Shown piece by piece: positions 46,001-58,089 of a DNA stretch of 64,000 nucleotides. The translations under genes were made by a program, and so were the position numbers. The notes under the pieces were generated by a model. It searched no databases. It had not been told where the DNA came from and saw only the letters and a list, made by a program, of their open reading frames with translations. Position 1 is the stretch's first letter, and every line of letters begins with the position of its first letter. Source of the DNA: Azadirachta indica (taxonomy: Eukaryota > Streptophyta > Magnoliopsida > Sapindales > Meliaceae); assembly GCA_022749755.1 (NCBI GenBank), contig CM040453.1, positions 18,919,368 through 18,983,367 on the forward strand, written 5' to 3'.

Positions 46001-49000
46001 TAGCTACAACATTTTGTTTTTTACTCCTCCAAGTCACTAGGTTGCCACCAAGAAAGGTACAATAGCCACTTGTAGATCGTTTGCTAGTTGTACATCTTGC
46101 CCAATTTGCATCAGAGATACATACAATATCTAACGTGCTACTTGTTTTACAAAGGATTCCCATTCCGATAGTCTGCTTGAGGTACCTGAGAATTTTATAG
46201 ACTGCTTCCTAATAAATCTTTTTTGGTTCTTGCATATATTGACTCACAGCACAAACTGCAAAAGGGATATCAAGTCTTGTTACTATCAAATAAATCAATT
46301 TTCCCACAAGACTTCTGTATCTCTTTTTCTCCTCAAACTTTGAACTATTTTCACCATCAAGCTTTACGGTTGGTTCCATAGGAGTATCAGCTGCTTTATA
46401 TCCTAACATCCTTGTTTCCAACAATAAATCTTAGACATATTTCTTTTGAGACAATACCAGACCTTCTTTTCCTTTTGGTACTTCAATGTCCAAGAAATAC
46501 CTAAGTTGACCCAAGTCTTTAGTTTGGAAATGTTTCTTTGGTTCATTCTTCACTACCTCAATCCCATGCAAATCACTTCCAGAAACGATAATATCATCTA
46601 CATACACTGCAAAATAACTATTCCTAACGAAGTATGTTGAACGAAGATTGAATGATCAGATTGACATCTTTTGAAATTGAGAGATGTCAACACACCACTA
46701 AGTTTTTCAAACCATGCCCTTGAAGATTGTTTAAAGCTATATATAGCTTTTCTCAACTGACATACCAAGTTAAACTCCTTTGAGCAACAAACTCTGGAGG
46801 TTGCTCCAATAAACCTCTTCCTGCAAATCTCCATATAGAAAAGCATTTTTAACATCAAGTTGAAAAGAGGCCAATCATGAAAAACTACTAATAATATAAG
46901 AATTCTAACAAAATTAAGCTGAGCAACTGGAGAAAATGTTTCCAAAATAATTAATTTCATATGTCTGAGTAAAACCTGTAGCTATCAATCGAGCTTTTAA
47001 TCTCTCTATGGTACCATTTGGGTGATATTTGATGACAAATACCCACCAACAACTTACAGCTTCTTTACCATCTTGGAGTTTCTGTAGTTCCTTCAGTACC
47101 ACGATCTTAAGGAGCTATCATCTCTTCTTCTATAGCTTTGCGTCAACCAGAATGTGCAAATGCTTCTTAAGATGTCCTAGACAAAGATATAGTAGACAAA
47201 GACAAGGTAAAGGATTGAAAAGCAAATGAAAGTGTATTGAAAGAAACAAATTGAGCAAGAGGATACCTGGTAGCAATTGTTCTTTACCCTTTCGAATTGC
47301 AATAGGGAAATCAATATCTAAATTATCAGTTGATGGAAGATGATCTTGATTGGAGGTCGTTCTTTTACCTTTTACAAACGTACACTCAGAGGGGTTTTTC
47401 TATAGGAATGGCAGGTGCAAGAATAGGTACAATAGGATGTATAGAATGAGAAAGAGGTGCGAGGGGAGAAATTAGATTAGTTTCTAAACTAAATCCCTTT
47501 TCTGAGAAATAAAGAGTAGACTCGAAAAAGGTGACATCAGCACTAATGTAAGTTTTATAAAAAATGGAATCTAAACATTTAGAAGCTCTCTGAGTTTTAG
47601 AATATCCAAGAAAAATACTTTTAATAGATCGAGATAAAAGTTTGTCATGAGTATTAAACGTATGGACAAAACAAACACAACCAAAAATATGAGGTGGAAG
47701 TGAAAAAAGAGATTTGTCAGGATTAAAATTTTGTATAGCGCTTTAAAGTTAAGAACAGAAGATGAAAGCCTATTTATTAGATAATAGGCAGTAAGAATTG
47801 CTTCTCCCCAGAATTTAGATGGTACTTTTATATGAAATAGGATCGTTCGAGTAATGTCTAACAAGCGCCTATTTTTTCTTTCAGCTGCACCATTTTGTTG
47901 GGGAGTATAAGGGTATGAGGTTTGATGAATCACCCCTTTGTTTCCTACAAAATTCAAAAAGTGTAGAGTGACAATATTTTAAGGCATTGTCAGAATGAAA
48001 AATTTGAATAGACACACCAAACTGAGTTTTACTTCTTTGAAAAATGATTCAAATATAATAAGGACATTTGATCATTCTTTCAAAAGATATATCCATGTAA
48101 TTCGAGAACAATCATCAACAAATGATAGAAAATACCTAAAACCGTGATAATTAGAAATTCGACATAGACCCCAAATATCATAATGAACCAATTGAAAAAG
48201 CTGCAAACTAGGTTTATTGACTCGTGCAAGAAAAGAGATACGATGATGTTTACCTAATTGACAAGACTCGCACTCAATACTAGAATTGACAACACTAGGT
48301 AAATTCATTCGTTTAAGGATTTGGGAAAAAGGATGTCCAAATTTGTAATGCCATTGTTCTAAAGATACTGAGGAGGATAATGCACAACTAGAGGATTATA
48401 GTGGACTAGAAAGGTGATACACTGCATTCATCTCCCGTCCTCGCCAATCGTCTTCCCCGTACCAATATTCTGAAAAATACAATGAGATGGAAAGAATGTG
48501 ACAGAACAATTAAAATTTTTAATTATTTGATTAACTGATAAAATATTGATAAGAAATTTAGGTACATGAAGAACTGAAAAAAGATGAAGAGTAGAATTGG
48601 CAAAAACAGTTCCTATTCCTACAACATCGGTTTTAGAACCACTGCCAATATTACAGAAGATGATTTGCCAAATGAGGAATAAGAACTAAAAACAGAATTA
48701 TTACCAGTCATATTAGATGATGCCCTAGAATCAATTATTTGAGGGGTAAAATTAGAAGAAAAAAAATGTAATTTTAATCCTTATTGAGAATCCATTAATT
48801 AGCTGGTTACCTAGAATAAATTGATAACTAATTTCTCTAGATAATGGCATACAAGAGTTCTCAGAAATACCAGAGAAACAAGTTGCAAGTTCACAAGAGT
48901 TGTCCTTATGGATGTGATAACTTTGATTCGCATATATTAGTTTTCCAAACCTTTTCCAACTATTTTCAAATAGATAAATAGTATAGTAAAAAAAACAACC

Positions 49001-52000
49001 TTCTTGTCTTTTATCACATGTCCGACCTTTTCTAAAGATTTTCAACGGTAAATAGTAATCCATGAATAGTAAATATAAACAGTATCATGTGAATAGTAAC
49101 GTTTGTTACTATTCACGACTCTTATACGGTACTTATATTAAGTTTCCCATTTAAGGATTTTTGCGCTGCTTTGATACTATATTGAAGAAGATAAAATTAT
49201 ATTAAATTCACTTGAATTTTTTCTTTTTAAAACTAAGTACATAGACATGCCTTTTTTGTAAACTGAAATAATAAGATAATATAAATTAGTAAACTTAGAA
49301 ATCCTTAACAAATTAGGAAAAGACTAGTAACACTTGAATTAGAACTATACTTAATAACACTAAACCTAGTAAAACTAAACAAATCTAATTTTAATTTTAA
49401 CAATTAGTTTTTGGTGTTTCAGGTAAAACTTTATCCTTTTTTGTTCATCCTTTGTCCCCTTCCTCAGGTTTTTATATATAAGAAATACGTTGACTTGGGT
49501 TAAAAATTTTCCCTTTGGATCAACTTCCTACCTGGTTTGGTCATATAAGGTTATGGCTGGCGGTTGCTTCATTATGCTACTGAATATAGGGCATAGGGAC
49601 CGAAAGACAATTGGTTCCTAGTGGTTGTAATTTTGGTTTTCCTTTTGATAGTGGCTTTGCGGTTTACATAAATAATTACTAACTTCTTATATCTCTTTTG
49701 CAGCGTAATTGTGAAGCCTTAATGCTTCTTCAGAAGAATGGTTTGCAGAAAAAGAATCCCTCAATTGCTGCGGTGGCTACACTATTTGGAGATCAGGAAG
49801 ATGTTGCATGGCTAGAAGAAAATGATTTGGCAGATTTGGCTGAAGTGAAATTGGATGGGATGTTAGGAAGTGAAACTTTTGATGATTCCCAGAAAAAGGC
49901 GATTGCCTTGGGTTTAAATAAGAAGTGGCCAGCACTGATAATCCAAGGGCCTCCTGGAACTGGTAAGACAGGTTTGCTTAAGGAAATTATAGCTCGCGCT
50001 GTCCAACAAGGTGAAAGGGTGCTTGTAACAGCGCCTACAAATGCAGCTGTAGACAACATGGTTGAAAAACTTTCAAATGTTGGATTAAATGTTGTACGGG
50101 TTGGAAATCCAGCACGAATATCTCCAACCGTAGCATCAAAGTCTTTGGGTGAAATTGTCAACTCAAAACTTGCAAGTTTTCTTACAGAGTTAGAAAGGAA
50201 GAAATCAGATCTTAGAAAAGACCTCAGACTTTGTTTGAAGGATGATTCATTAGCTGCTGGGATACGTCAACTTTTAAAACAGCTGGGAAAGCAATTAAAA
50301 AAGAAGGAGAAGGAGACTCTAAAGGAAGTACTATCAAGTGCACAAGTGGTGTTAGCCACCAACACTGGAGCAGCTGATCCATTGATACGAAGGCTAGATA
50401 CTTTTGACCTTGTTGTCATTGATGAAGCAGGGCAGGCAATTGAACCTTCTTGCTGGATCCCAATATTGCAGGGAAAGCGCTGTATTCTTGCTGGTGATGA
50501 ATGCCAACTTGCTCCGGTGATTCTATCTAGAAAAGCTTTAGAAGGTGGCCTAGGAGTATCCCTACTGGAGAGAGCTGCAGCTTTACTTGAAGGGATTCTC
50601 ACTACCAAGTTAACAACTCAGTACCGTATGAACGATGCAATAGCCAGTTGGGCGTCAAAGGAGATGTATGGTGGCTCAGTAGTCTCCTCTTCAACTGTTG
50701 CTTCTCATCTTCTTGTGGATTCTCCGTTTGTCAAGGTACAGTATCCATCTCTGAGTCATCCATTCTTAAGTAAGAGCATAGAATTCTTTTATGCTTTTCT
50801 TGTCATTGAATATCGTTATGGTCCTCGTTTACATTTTTAATGTCTTGGCCCTTGCCATCATATGTTGTTATTAACTGTTGTAAATATCAATGCATGTGCC
50901 TGTCTATTTTTTCACTGGCCTTTTGATTGATGATGATGGACACGCTGATAACTAAAAATTTTCAAAGAACACTTTTAATATTCAATAAAGCTTTCCTTAA
51001 TGGAAGATTTTGTCTATTTTCGAGAATTTACCTCTACTTCGAAGATTGCTTCTTTTGTTCTTGGGCATCCTCAACTGCCCAACAATTCTCCCTTCGTGTT
51101 ATTTATTTAAAAATTATTGATTTATGAACTGCATTAATTTGGATGCATGACAAGCCACTAAGAATTCATATTCTGATTCTCAAAAATGTTGGGGAGTTGG
51201 ATGTGCAATCAATGTCAATTGTTCTATGGGTACTTAGAGATACTGAATCAAAAATGTTCAAATGAGATTATAGTTTTGCTTGCAGCAAGGTTTACAAAGC
51301 ATATTTTTCTAATATATTGTTCTTCCAATGGTATAGTCTTCTTATGAGATTCTCAAAGCATCACCTGATAAATTTCCACCCATCATTGCAGCCTACATGG
51401 ATAACACAATGCCCATTGTTGTTGCTTGATACAAGAATGCCATACGGAAGTTTATCAGTTGGTTGTGAAGAGCATCTAGATCCTGCTGGCACAGGCTCAT
51501 TTTACAACGAAGGAGAAGCAGAAATTGTTGTGCAGTATGTTTTTTCCTTGATTTATGCTGGTAAGTGATGAAATCAAATTACAGCCAAGCTGAGTATTTT
51601 AAATAAGAAGTTGGATTTTACAATTTTCATATGACAAACATATCCGTACCAAATCAATTAATGGTGAAGTAGGTGAATTGTAATCATTTCTCAAATCCAT
51701 TATGCAGGTGTTCAACCATCAGCAATTGCTGTGCAATCACCTTATGTTGCTCAGGTACAACTCTTGAGGGACAGGCTTGATGAGCTTCCAGAAGCTGCAG
51801 GTGTTGAGGTAGCGACTATTGATAGCTTTCAAGGCCGGGAGGCTGATGCAGTAATTATATCAATGGTAAGTTTCTACACTGGGTCTACAATTGCACTGGT
51901 CACTTGCTTTTGATGAACATGGTTATTCATGCTCTCAAGCTTTGGTTGATGAATCCATGAGAATACTACCTCATCTGGTTGAAGCAAATAAACAGTGAAA

Positions 52001-52443
52001 CTGGAAATATTAGTCAGTAAATTGTCCAGGACAAAAAAGTTAAAATACTCATTAAGTTGATTTCTACAGTATATGAACAAGGCCTTTTTATTCACATCAC
52101 ACTTTTTTCGGGAACAATCTTCATGTGAAACATATTTTAGTGTGATCTGAGGAATATTATGTTCTGAAACCCTGATGATGCATCATTTTTCTACTTTTAG
52201 GTCCGGTCAAACACTTTGGGAGCTGTTGGATTTCTTGGGGATAGCAGGCGTATGAATGTTGCCATAACAAGGGCACGCAAACATGTAGCAGTAGTATGCG
52301 ATAGCTCAACAATATGCCACAATACCTTCTTGGCCAGGCTCTTGCGTCATATCCGTTATTTTGGTAGGGTGAAGCATGCTGAACCCGGTACATTTGGGGG
52401 ATCTGGACTAGGCATGAACCCGATGTTGCCATCACTCAGTTGA
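43087..52443 (+). CDS. DNA2/NAM7-type SF1 helicase, IGHMBP2-like, 7 exons
   Basis: Exons: 43087-43912, 44157-44465, 44620-44903, 49704-50735, 51392-51560, 51708-51865, 52201-52443; 3021 nt, 1006 aa, GT-AG and in phase. SF1 helicase motifs in order: QGPPGTGKT (Walker A, residues 554-562), [21 protein letters not shown] (Walker B about 713-716), [10 protein letters not shown] (motif III), TTQYRMN (motif IV), [16 protein letters not shown] (motif V) and [14 protein letters not shown] (motif VI). Best match is to IGHMBP2/SMUBP2-like plant proteins, 5'-3' RNA/DNA helicases. The first ~150 residues are Ser/Thr/Lys-rich and could be an organelle transit peptide, unproven. Intron 3 (4.8 kb) carries an antisense copia element. 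The last three exons complete the second RecA domain, so the gene appears intact. Confidence 0.92.
45421..45641 (-). repeat. Copia 3' LTR
   Basis: 221 bp. Plus strand TGTTGAAGAAAAT ... TTTCTAACA. Against the 5' LTR the differences are roughly one in ten by eye, so the insertion is old. Confidence 0.85.
45642..45655 (-). other. Copia polypurine tract
   Basis: The minus strand reads GCTTGAGGGGGAGT, the classic purine tract beside the 3' LTR. Confidence 0.7.
45649..47102 (-). pseudogene. Copia reverse transcriptase and RNase H (broken)
   Basis: Minus-strand open stretches run from 47102 to 45649: [20 protein letters not shown] (RT start), [21 protein letters not shown]-type sequence near 46610, [19 protein letters not shown], then RNase H pieces [26 protein letters not shown] and [10 protein letters not shown]. 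The wording is standard copia. At least four frame breaks occur. Confidence 0.8.
47103..48420 (-). pseudogene. Copia integrase with GAG pre-integrase region (broken)
   Basis: Minus-strand frame 48308-48072 holds [14 protein letters not shown] and [20 protein letters not shown], then [14 protein letters not shown] (catalytic Asp). The frame at 47957-47571 holds [20 protein letters not shown] (the second Asp region and catalytic Glu) and [16 protein letters not shown]. Breaks lie between them and after 47571. Confidence 0.8.
48421..49167 (-). pseudogene. Copia remnant between integrase and PBS (gag/protease mostly lost)
   Basis: About 750 bases where gag and protease should be. Frames near 48700-48410 still suggest protease wording ([15 protein letters not shown]). 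An open stretch at 48752-49063 has no gag motif that I recognise. A deletion of most of gag explains the short element. Confidence 0.45.
49168..49179 (-). other. Copia primer-binding site
   Basis: The minus strand reads TAGTATCAAAGC directly after the LTR; two mismatches to the tRNA-iMet PBS. Confidence 0.6.
49180..49402 (-). repeat. Copia 5' LTR
   Basis: 223 bp, plus strand TATTGAAGAAGAT ... TTTTAACA; pairs with 45421-45641. Confidence 0.85.
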
Positions 52444-54268
52444 CACCGCGTGAGCAGAACAAGTTGGTAACTTCTATTTCTCATTCTTATCAGGTGATTG
52501 TTTGGGAGGTCTTCAGCAATTTAGATACTTGTCCTCTCTTTCTTGTCAGAATCTGCTTCTGCATCAATTAATGTACAGCCAGCCTTTCATTTTTTCCAAC
52601 AGAAAAAGTTGTTAGCAATTGCATTTTACAGTCATTTATAAATTTGTATATAAACAACACACATTATGGCTTTCTAAATTGTATATGATACAAATGAAAA
52701 AAAAAAAATTATTGCAATTACAATTTATGCTAACATTAAGAAATTGTTCTGTTAGAAACCAGTGTTGAAACTTTCCGTGGATGTTGCGGTGTCCATTTTA
52801 GAAAATTTAGAGTATAAGAGTTCCAAAATTTCAAGCCTGCATTTTCTGCAGCTGAGAATTGCCTTACTCAAATTCAGATATCGTATGAGGATACAGGTTT
52901 TGGTTCTTGTCACTCTGCTTACCATTTCATTTTTGTTTTTATCCTTTGTCAAATCAGCATGTGTGTAAAGATATATCTTTGTAACTGTTGTATTCCTACT
53001 TAATGTTAGAAGCACAAGGTTTTGGTGAACTTCTAACTTTTACATTGCTGTTAATGTCTATGTATGAATGACCTACTTATTATATTTGATAGCTAGTAAT
53101 TGATTTCATTTTTACAGCAACTGTAGATTAGAAAGCACGTCAGCTTTATTCCAAGTTAAAACCTGTAAGAGAAAATCTTTCTAATCTGCTGCTGCTGCTC
53201 TGTTTAGATGTATGTGAAAGCATTGATTTCCTTTGAACTGAATTAATTCTATAAGAAAGCAGATCCTGGTATGTTAGCATAACTCAACTACCAACATTCT
53301 CAAGATAAGGAAGCTCCTAAGGTAACTTGTAGTAGGGATATATATTGTTGCATGGTGATACAGTTTTTAAAGCAAATTCCAACTCTTATATTGGTAAAAA
53401 TGTAGAAAAATGGTAATATAAACATGGAAGAAAGATCATAGTATAAACATCAAATACTATAATCTGAATCTAGAAAGTATGGTATTTCATTTTAATTGTA
53501 CATTTACATCAATAACATTCAACGCAAAGTTAATAATACAATATCATATCAGTATCCTGCCTAATCCTTAAAGCCTATTTTTGGTAGGTACAAATACAAG
53601 TCTATCCTTCACATCACAGCCACTATTCCTCCCTTCCAAATATACAGAGCAAAATATCTTGACCTTTTCCTACACCAATGCAAGCTGATGCGTAGACTTT
53701 TTGAATGGTCAATCTCACACAAACAGAGTACTTACATTTACAAGATGGTACAAAAACACATACATGCATGCATGCGCTTATTCCAATTTATAAAGCAACA
53801 AAACCCCATTAATGGAGAAGAGGTATTCTCCTTTGCTACTGCTTGCAAACTCGTGGTATAGATAAACCCATTTCTAACTCCTCCATTAATACACCAATTT
53901 GTCTCTTACTACCAGAATCAATTAACTCATTCAATTCTACTCTTTCTTTATCCTTTCTCTTTTGCTATCACCATCCGTTACTTTTCCATCTCTCTGACGT
54001 AATTTTCTTCCTCCGTTCACTCTTCGACCAAATTACTTTTTCTTTTTACCCAAATGAGCCAAGAGTCCACTGACTTCCTATGAATAAATAAATATATATT
54101 AATCCTCTGTCCAACTATGGCGTGTGCACAATTGAACTTCAAAAATTTTATCTGTTAAATCAACCAACATCGTTACGCAACAAAGTACATATGTATAATA
54201 AGCGCGCAAGCTGAAGACACAAAACCAAGCCAACCCATAAAGTAAAATCTTCAAATATCTTCTCCTTC
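52444..54268. other. Helicase 3' flank and IDA-like upstream region
   Basis: No gene seen. An A9 run near 52700 and AT-rich stretches; the helicase 3' UTR presumably ends before 53000. A TATA-like AATAAATAAATATATATTA at about 54083-54101 lies 170-185 bases before the next ATG. Confidence 0.45.
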
Positions 54269-54544
54269 ATGGCTCTAAAACACACTAAGATCATCTTTCT
54301 CTTGTTTCTCCCCCTTCTTCTTCTTCTTGCTGCTTGCAATGCATCAATATATAGGTGCCATCACGGCTCAAGCCTTGGCAGCAGCAAAAACAAGCTGCGT
54401 AACAAGGGTGGTTTTATGGCGACGACTCTGAGTTTCCTCCCCAAAGGTGTACCAGTTCCACCCTCAGCACCGTCAAGGAGACACAACAAGTACACAGAAG
54501 GCAACCCTCCGGTCGGCTCCGCCACGTACGGCGGTGAAGCCTAG
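54269..54544 (+). CDS. IDA-like secreted signalling peptide precursor
   Basis: A single exon of 91 aa from ATG 54269. A signal peptide (residues 1 to about 25) has a strong Leu-rich core (FLLFLPLLLLLAAC). A variable basic middle follows, then the conserved box FLPKGVPVPPSAPSRRHN at residues 56-73. Its PVPPSAPSRRHN core differs from Arabidopsis IDA (PIPPSAPSKRHN) by two conservative changes. IDA and IDL peptides are processed, proline-hydroxylated and perceived by HAESA-type receptor kinases with SERK co-receptors to trigger organ abscission and lateral-root emergence. After His-Asn there is an 18-residue Gly/Pro-rich tail (KYTEGNPPVGSATYGGEA). The start is favoured because it alone gives a clean signal peptide. 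Confidence 0.88.
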   Translation: MALKHTKIIFLLFLPLLLLLAACNASIYRCHHGSSLGSSKNKLRNKGGFMATTLSFLPKGVPVPPSAPSRRHNKYTEGNPPVGSATYGGEA

Positions 54545-56671
54545 TTGTGAGGCCAAACACAGAAGCCATATATATATATACAAGCTCCATATTGTGAGGC
54601 AAAATATTGTAGGTTATCTGTGTGTGCGCATGCAAATATGGAGGGGTGTGTTGAAAAGAAGACATGATACATATGGTCTTCATTTAACTTCAGAATTATA
54701 TACTTCTCTTAATTAGTCCTTTATATATAACTCCATTATATACATATATATATATATATGTATCATTGTGTTCGAGCTTTCATTTTTCTTGCTTCTGAAC
54801 TGAAAGAATTGCAGTTGTAATCAGAATTTAATCTTTATTTAAGAAAAAGGGTATAATATTTCAATGGTTTGTGTTCATATTAGCAGGCACGTGGCCATTG
54901 AAACTCAAGTGAGCAACGGCTGCAGTATTATGTGATAATATATTTAGTTTTAAATATTATAATATCAAAAATTGATTTTCTCTGAATACTATATAAAAAT
55001 GAAGATTACGTTTTGATGGGTCACATATTCAAAAACAAGAACTTCATCAGAAAAAAGAACAAAAAAATATATATACTTTCACTTGTAAAACTTTTTTAGA
55101 ATAATCTAAGAGGTCTGCTCACATTATATCAGGGCAATTTGAATTTTTTTTTATAATATTTATTAAAATATTAATAAATGTTTACTTGATTTTAGTAATT
55201 ATAATAATATTTTTAAGTTCTGATAAATATTTATTTTCCAGTAGTCAATTCATTTTCAGGAATAAAAAGTAGAAGAAGATGGAAAATTTTTAATTATAAT
55301 TGGTCCTATACTTATGAGTGTTGATTGGTTTTATTTTACAAGAAATATAGAATTAATTTTGAATAAATTTATAGTAAAATTAAAGAAAAAAATTAGTACA
55401 TAATATTTATTTAAAAATCCCTGTTATCCATTTTTTTTCCTCTAACGATTGACATTCATAAACATAAAGAATGAGATGGAAAGAAAGAAAGCTGAATCCA
55501 TCTTTTTTCTTTTTTAATTCTAAACAACACATTTCATCTGTTATTAGATTGGATAAGAAATACATACATATCTCCCTTGAACTATTAGTAAACCATCTAA
55601 TTTTTGTCAAAAGACTAAAATGCTCAAATTATTCCACACTTAGAGGTCCTGAAGCATCTTTAAATACTTTTCACTTATTATTAGACGATAATTTTAATAT
55701 TTGGCCAACTTTATAACATGATAATACTATTTTACATAGCATAAATTAGTTTTACTTTTCATAATATTTAATAAATTCTAAATTCATTATTAATATTCAG
55801 ATTCTTTTAAAAAAAAAAAAAACTGGTGCACCCATACATTCTCTTAATAAAATTATATTTTTTAACTTTTTTAATTGGGTGCACGAACACATGAAATAAA
55901 TATAATTTTAAATTTTTGATGAGTAATAATACTAACATGCAAAATCTCTTATATAAATTAATGTGATAGTATTATTTCATTGACATATATCTTATATGAT
56001 TTTTTTTTTAATTCTAATAAGGTTTATTTGGAATTCTCATCCTATAATTTAAAATCTTGAATTATCAATGAACAATTATATAATTTTTGTTGGGCACTAA
56101 TTATGTAGTAAATGAAAAATAGTTAAGTTGGTAGAATATCTAAATATGTTGTTGATTTTAATAGTCCTTTGATGCTCAACTAATAATTTAGAGAAATAAG
56201 TGTGGATTTTTCTAAATTTATTATCTAGGTGTAGGCTGTTCAGACTTTAGGTAAGGTATGTGTTAATTCTCTTTAATTAAAATATATTAATCTCAAACAT
56301 GTTCTTGCACGAAAAAGAAATAAAAGGGACAATTGATTCAAATATATATAATATAGTTGCGTTTTGTACAAGGGATAGATTGATGATACATGTATGCTTG
56401 CCAGCTGGATGATATTTTATTTGATGAAAAGATAACCAAATTAATAAATCAAGCTTCTAAATTAAATGTAGGACAACAATTTTGTTGTTTTATTTTTCTT
56501 TTTGGAACATCACTTTATAGCCAGCTTATTGATTAATCTTTTATGTTTTCTTTTCACTTTTCTTTAGGAAGAGAGTTTGAGGGGAGCAAGGAAATTAAAG
56601 CTCATTTCCACTCTCTTTCTTTCTTTTTTAAAACAGATCATTTTGATGGTGTTTGAGAGAAAAAGTTGTTC

Positions 56672-56706
<35 letters not shown>

Positions 56707-58089
56707 TATTTCAAAACAATAAATCTCCTGAAAGATTATAGCTCTATTTGAAAGTGTTAAAAAGAAAGTGTTAATATATTTAATACTTATATTTTTTGAC
56801 TTTTTTTTTTTAACAATTCGTAGAAAAGTAGATATTTTTGTACTAAGTGTTTGGATTTGTAAATAAAAAAAATATTTTGATATTAATAAATTACTAAATA
56901 TTTATTATAACATTTTTTTCAAATTATGTAATATATAAAATAAATACATTTTTCAAATTAAATAATATATAAAATTAATATCTATATATTAGTATTTTTA
57001 ACAAAAAAATAAATATTTTAAAAATATAAAATATAAAAATAAATTGACATTCTATATTTTTTTAAAGATATTTTATATTTTTTAAATTAACTATTATTAA
57101 AATTTAATAGAGACATAATAAAATATCCATATATTAGTCATATTAATAATACTTTTATCTTAAAAATATCTCTAAAAACAATTATTTATTTATTGTCATA
57201 ATTACTATCAAAAAAATTAAGTAAATAAATTTGTTATGAAAATAATTGTAAATTTAATAGTTTCAACAAATTAAATCAATTAAAAGAATATAACAAAATA
57301 CAATAAATATTGAAATTTTTTATGATAGATAGGGTACATTAGGAATGATAAAATTTTCATTAAACTTGAGTAAAATTTTTAAAATTTATTGACAGTATTT
57401 TAGAAATCACTAGGTGACATAATACTAATTTCATTTGAATAAATACTTTTTACTAAAATTATCAAACATGTCCACAAACATTTTTTTAAGTACTAATTGC
57501 ACTGCCAAATCGACCGTAATTGTTATATTGCAAATGTATGTTCACACATGAAAACACTAACACGAGCAGTTGACCTAAACCAAACTGAGGAGCCTGATCA
57601 TGGTTTTCTGTTTGTAATGTTTCAGCTTTATCCTTACATACTACGAAAAATTACTCAAAACTAATTTTGTTTATTTCAAAACTATTTTAGAATCCGCTAT
57701 TTTAGGCTCAATGACAAAATACATTATGTCCGATTTCAATTTCAATATATATCTAAAATAAATTAATAAAGAGACTCGTGGAAAATTTGTAAATTTGAAC
57801 CAAAAAAACTACAACAATCAATTTCAGCATAGTGAGACCAAAAAAAAAAAAAAGGCCCCAATTGTATTTTCTGTTAAAGATAAGAAAACAAAGCTTAATG
57901 TTGAATAGAAAATGATCAACTGCTACCCATTCTCTTTAGGCATAACTAGACAAGTTATAGGTAAAGAACAAACTGTTCACAAAAGTGGAGACATTGAGAT
58001 TCACTGATGAAGAAGAATCACAAGACATGGAACAAGGAAGAGCATGAGGCAGTTTGCTTTCTTAATTACTGAAATTTCAATTTGCTTAA
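54545..58089. other. AT-rich intergenic, no gene seen
   Basis: 3.5 kb between the IDA-like and BolA genes. Long A/T-rich runs, especially 56740-57470, where ends like TATTTGAAAGTGTTAAAAAG and TACTAAAATTATCAAACATG suggest, weakly, a MITE-like inverted pair. Open frames (for example 55407-55716) have no domain and no intron signals. Confidence 0.5.
56673..56704. repeat. (TG)4(TA)12 microsatellite
   Basis: TGTGTGTG at 56673-56680 followed by (TA)12 to 56704. Confidence 0.9.

Larger units (their letters stand above)
45421..49402 (-). mobile_element. Ty1/copia retrotransposon in helicase intron 3 (antisense, degraded)
   Basis: LTRs at 45421-45641 and 49180-49402 with TG..CA-type ends and a perfect 5-bp target duplication ATTAG (45416-45420 and 49403-49407). 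A primer-binding site (49168-49179) and a polypurine tract beside the 3' LTR fit the minus orientation. Pol order integrase then RT then RNase H marks it as copia. The 3.98-kb length is short because the gag part is reduced. Stops in the frames show it is dead. Confidence 0.9.

Noticed and set aside
49793..50608. Minus-strand frames of 122 and 113 codons
   Set aside because: Antisense shadows of helicase exon 4, which carries Walker A and B motifs.
53843..54073. 76-codon plus-strand frame upstream of the IDA-like gene
   Set aside because: Low-complexity Leu/Phe/Ser-rich product of pyrimidine-rich DNA without a domain or a signal peptide pattern.
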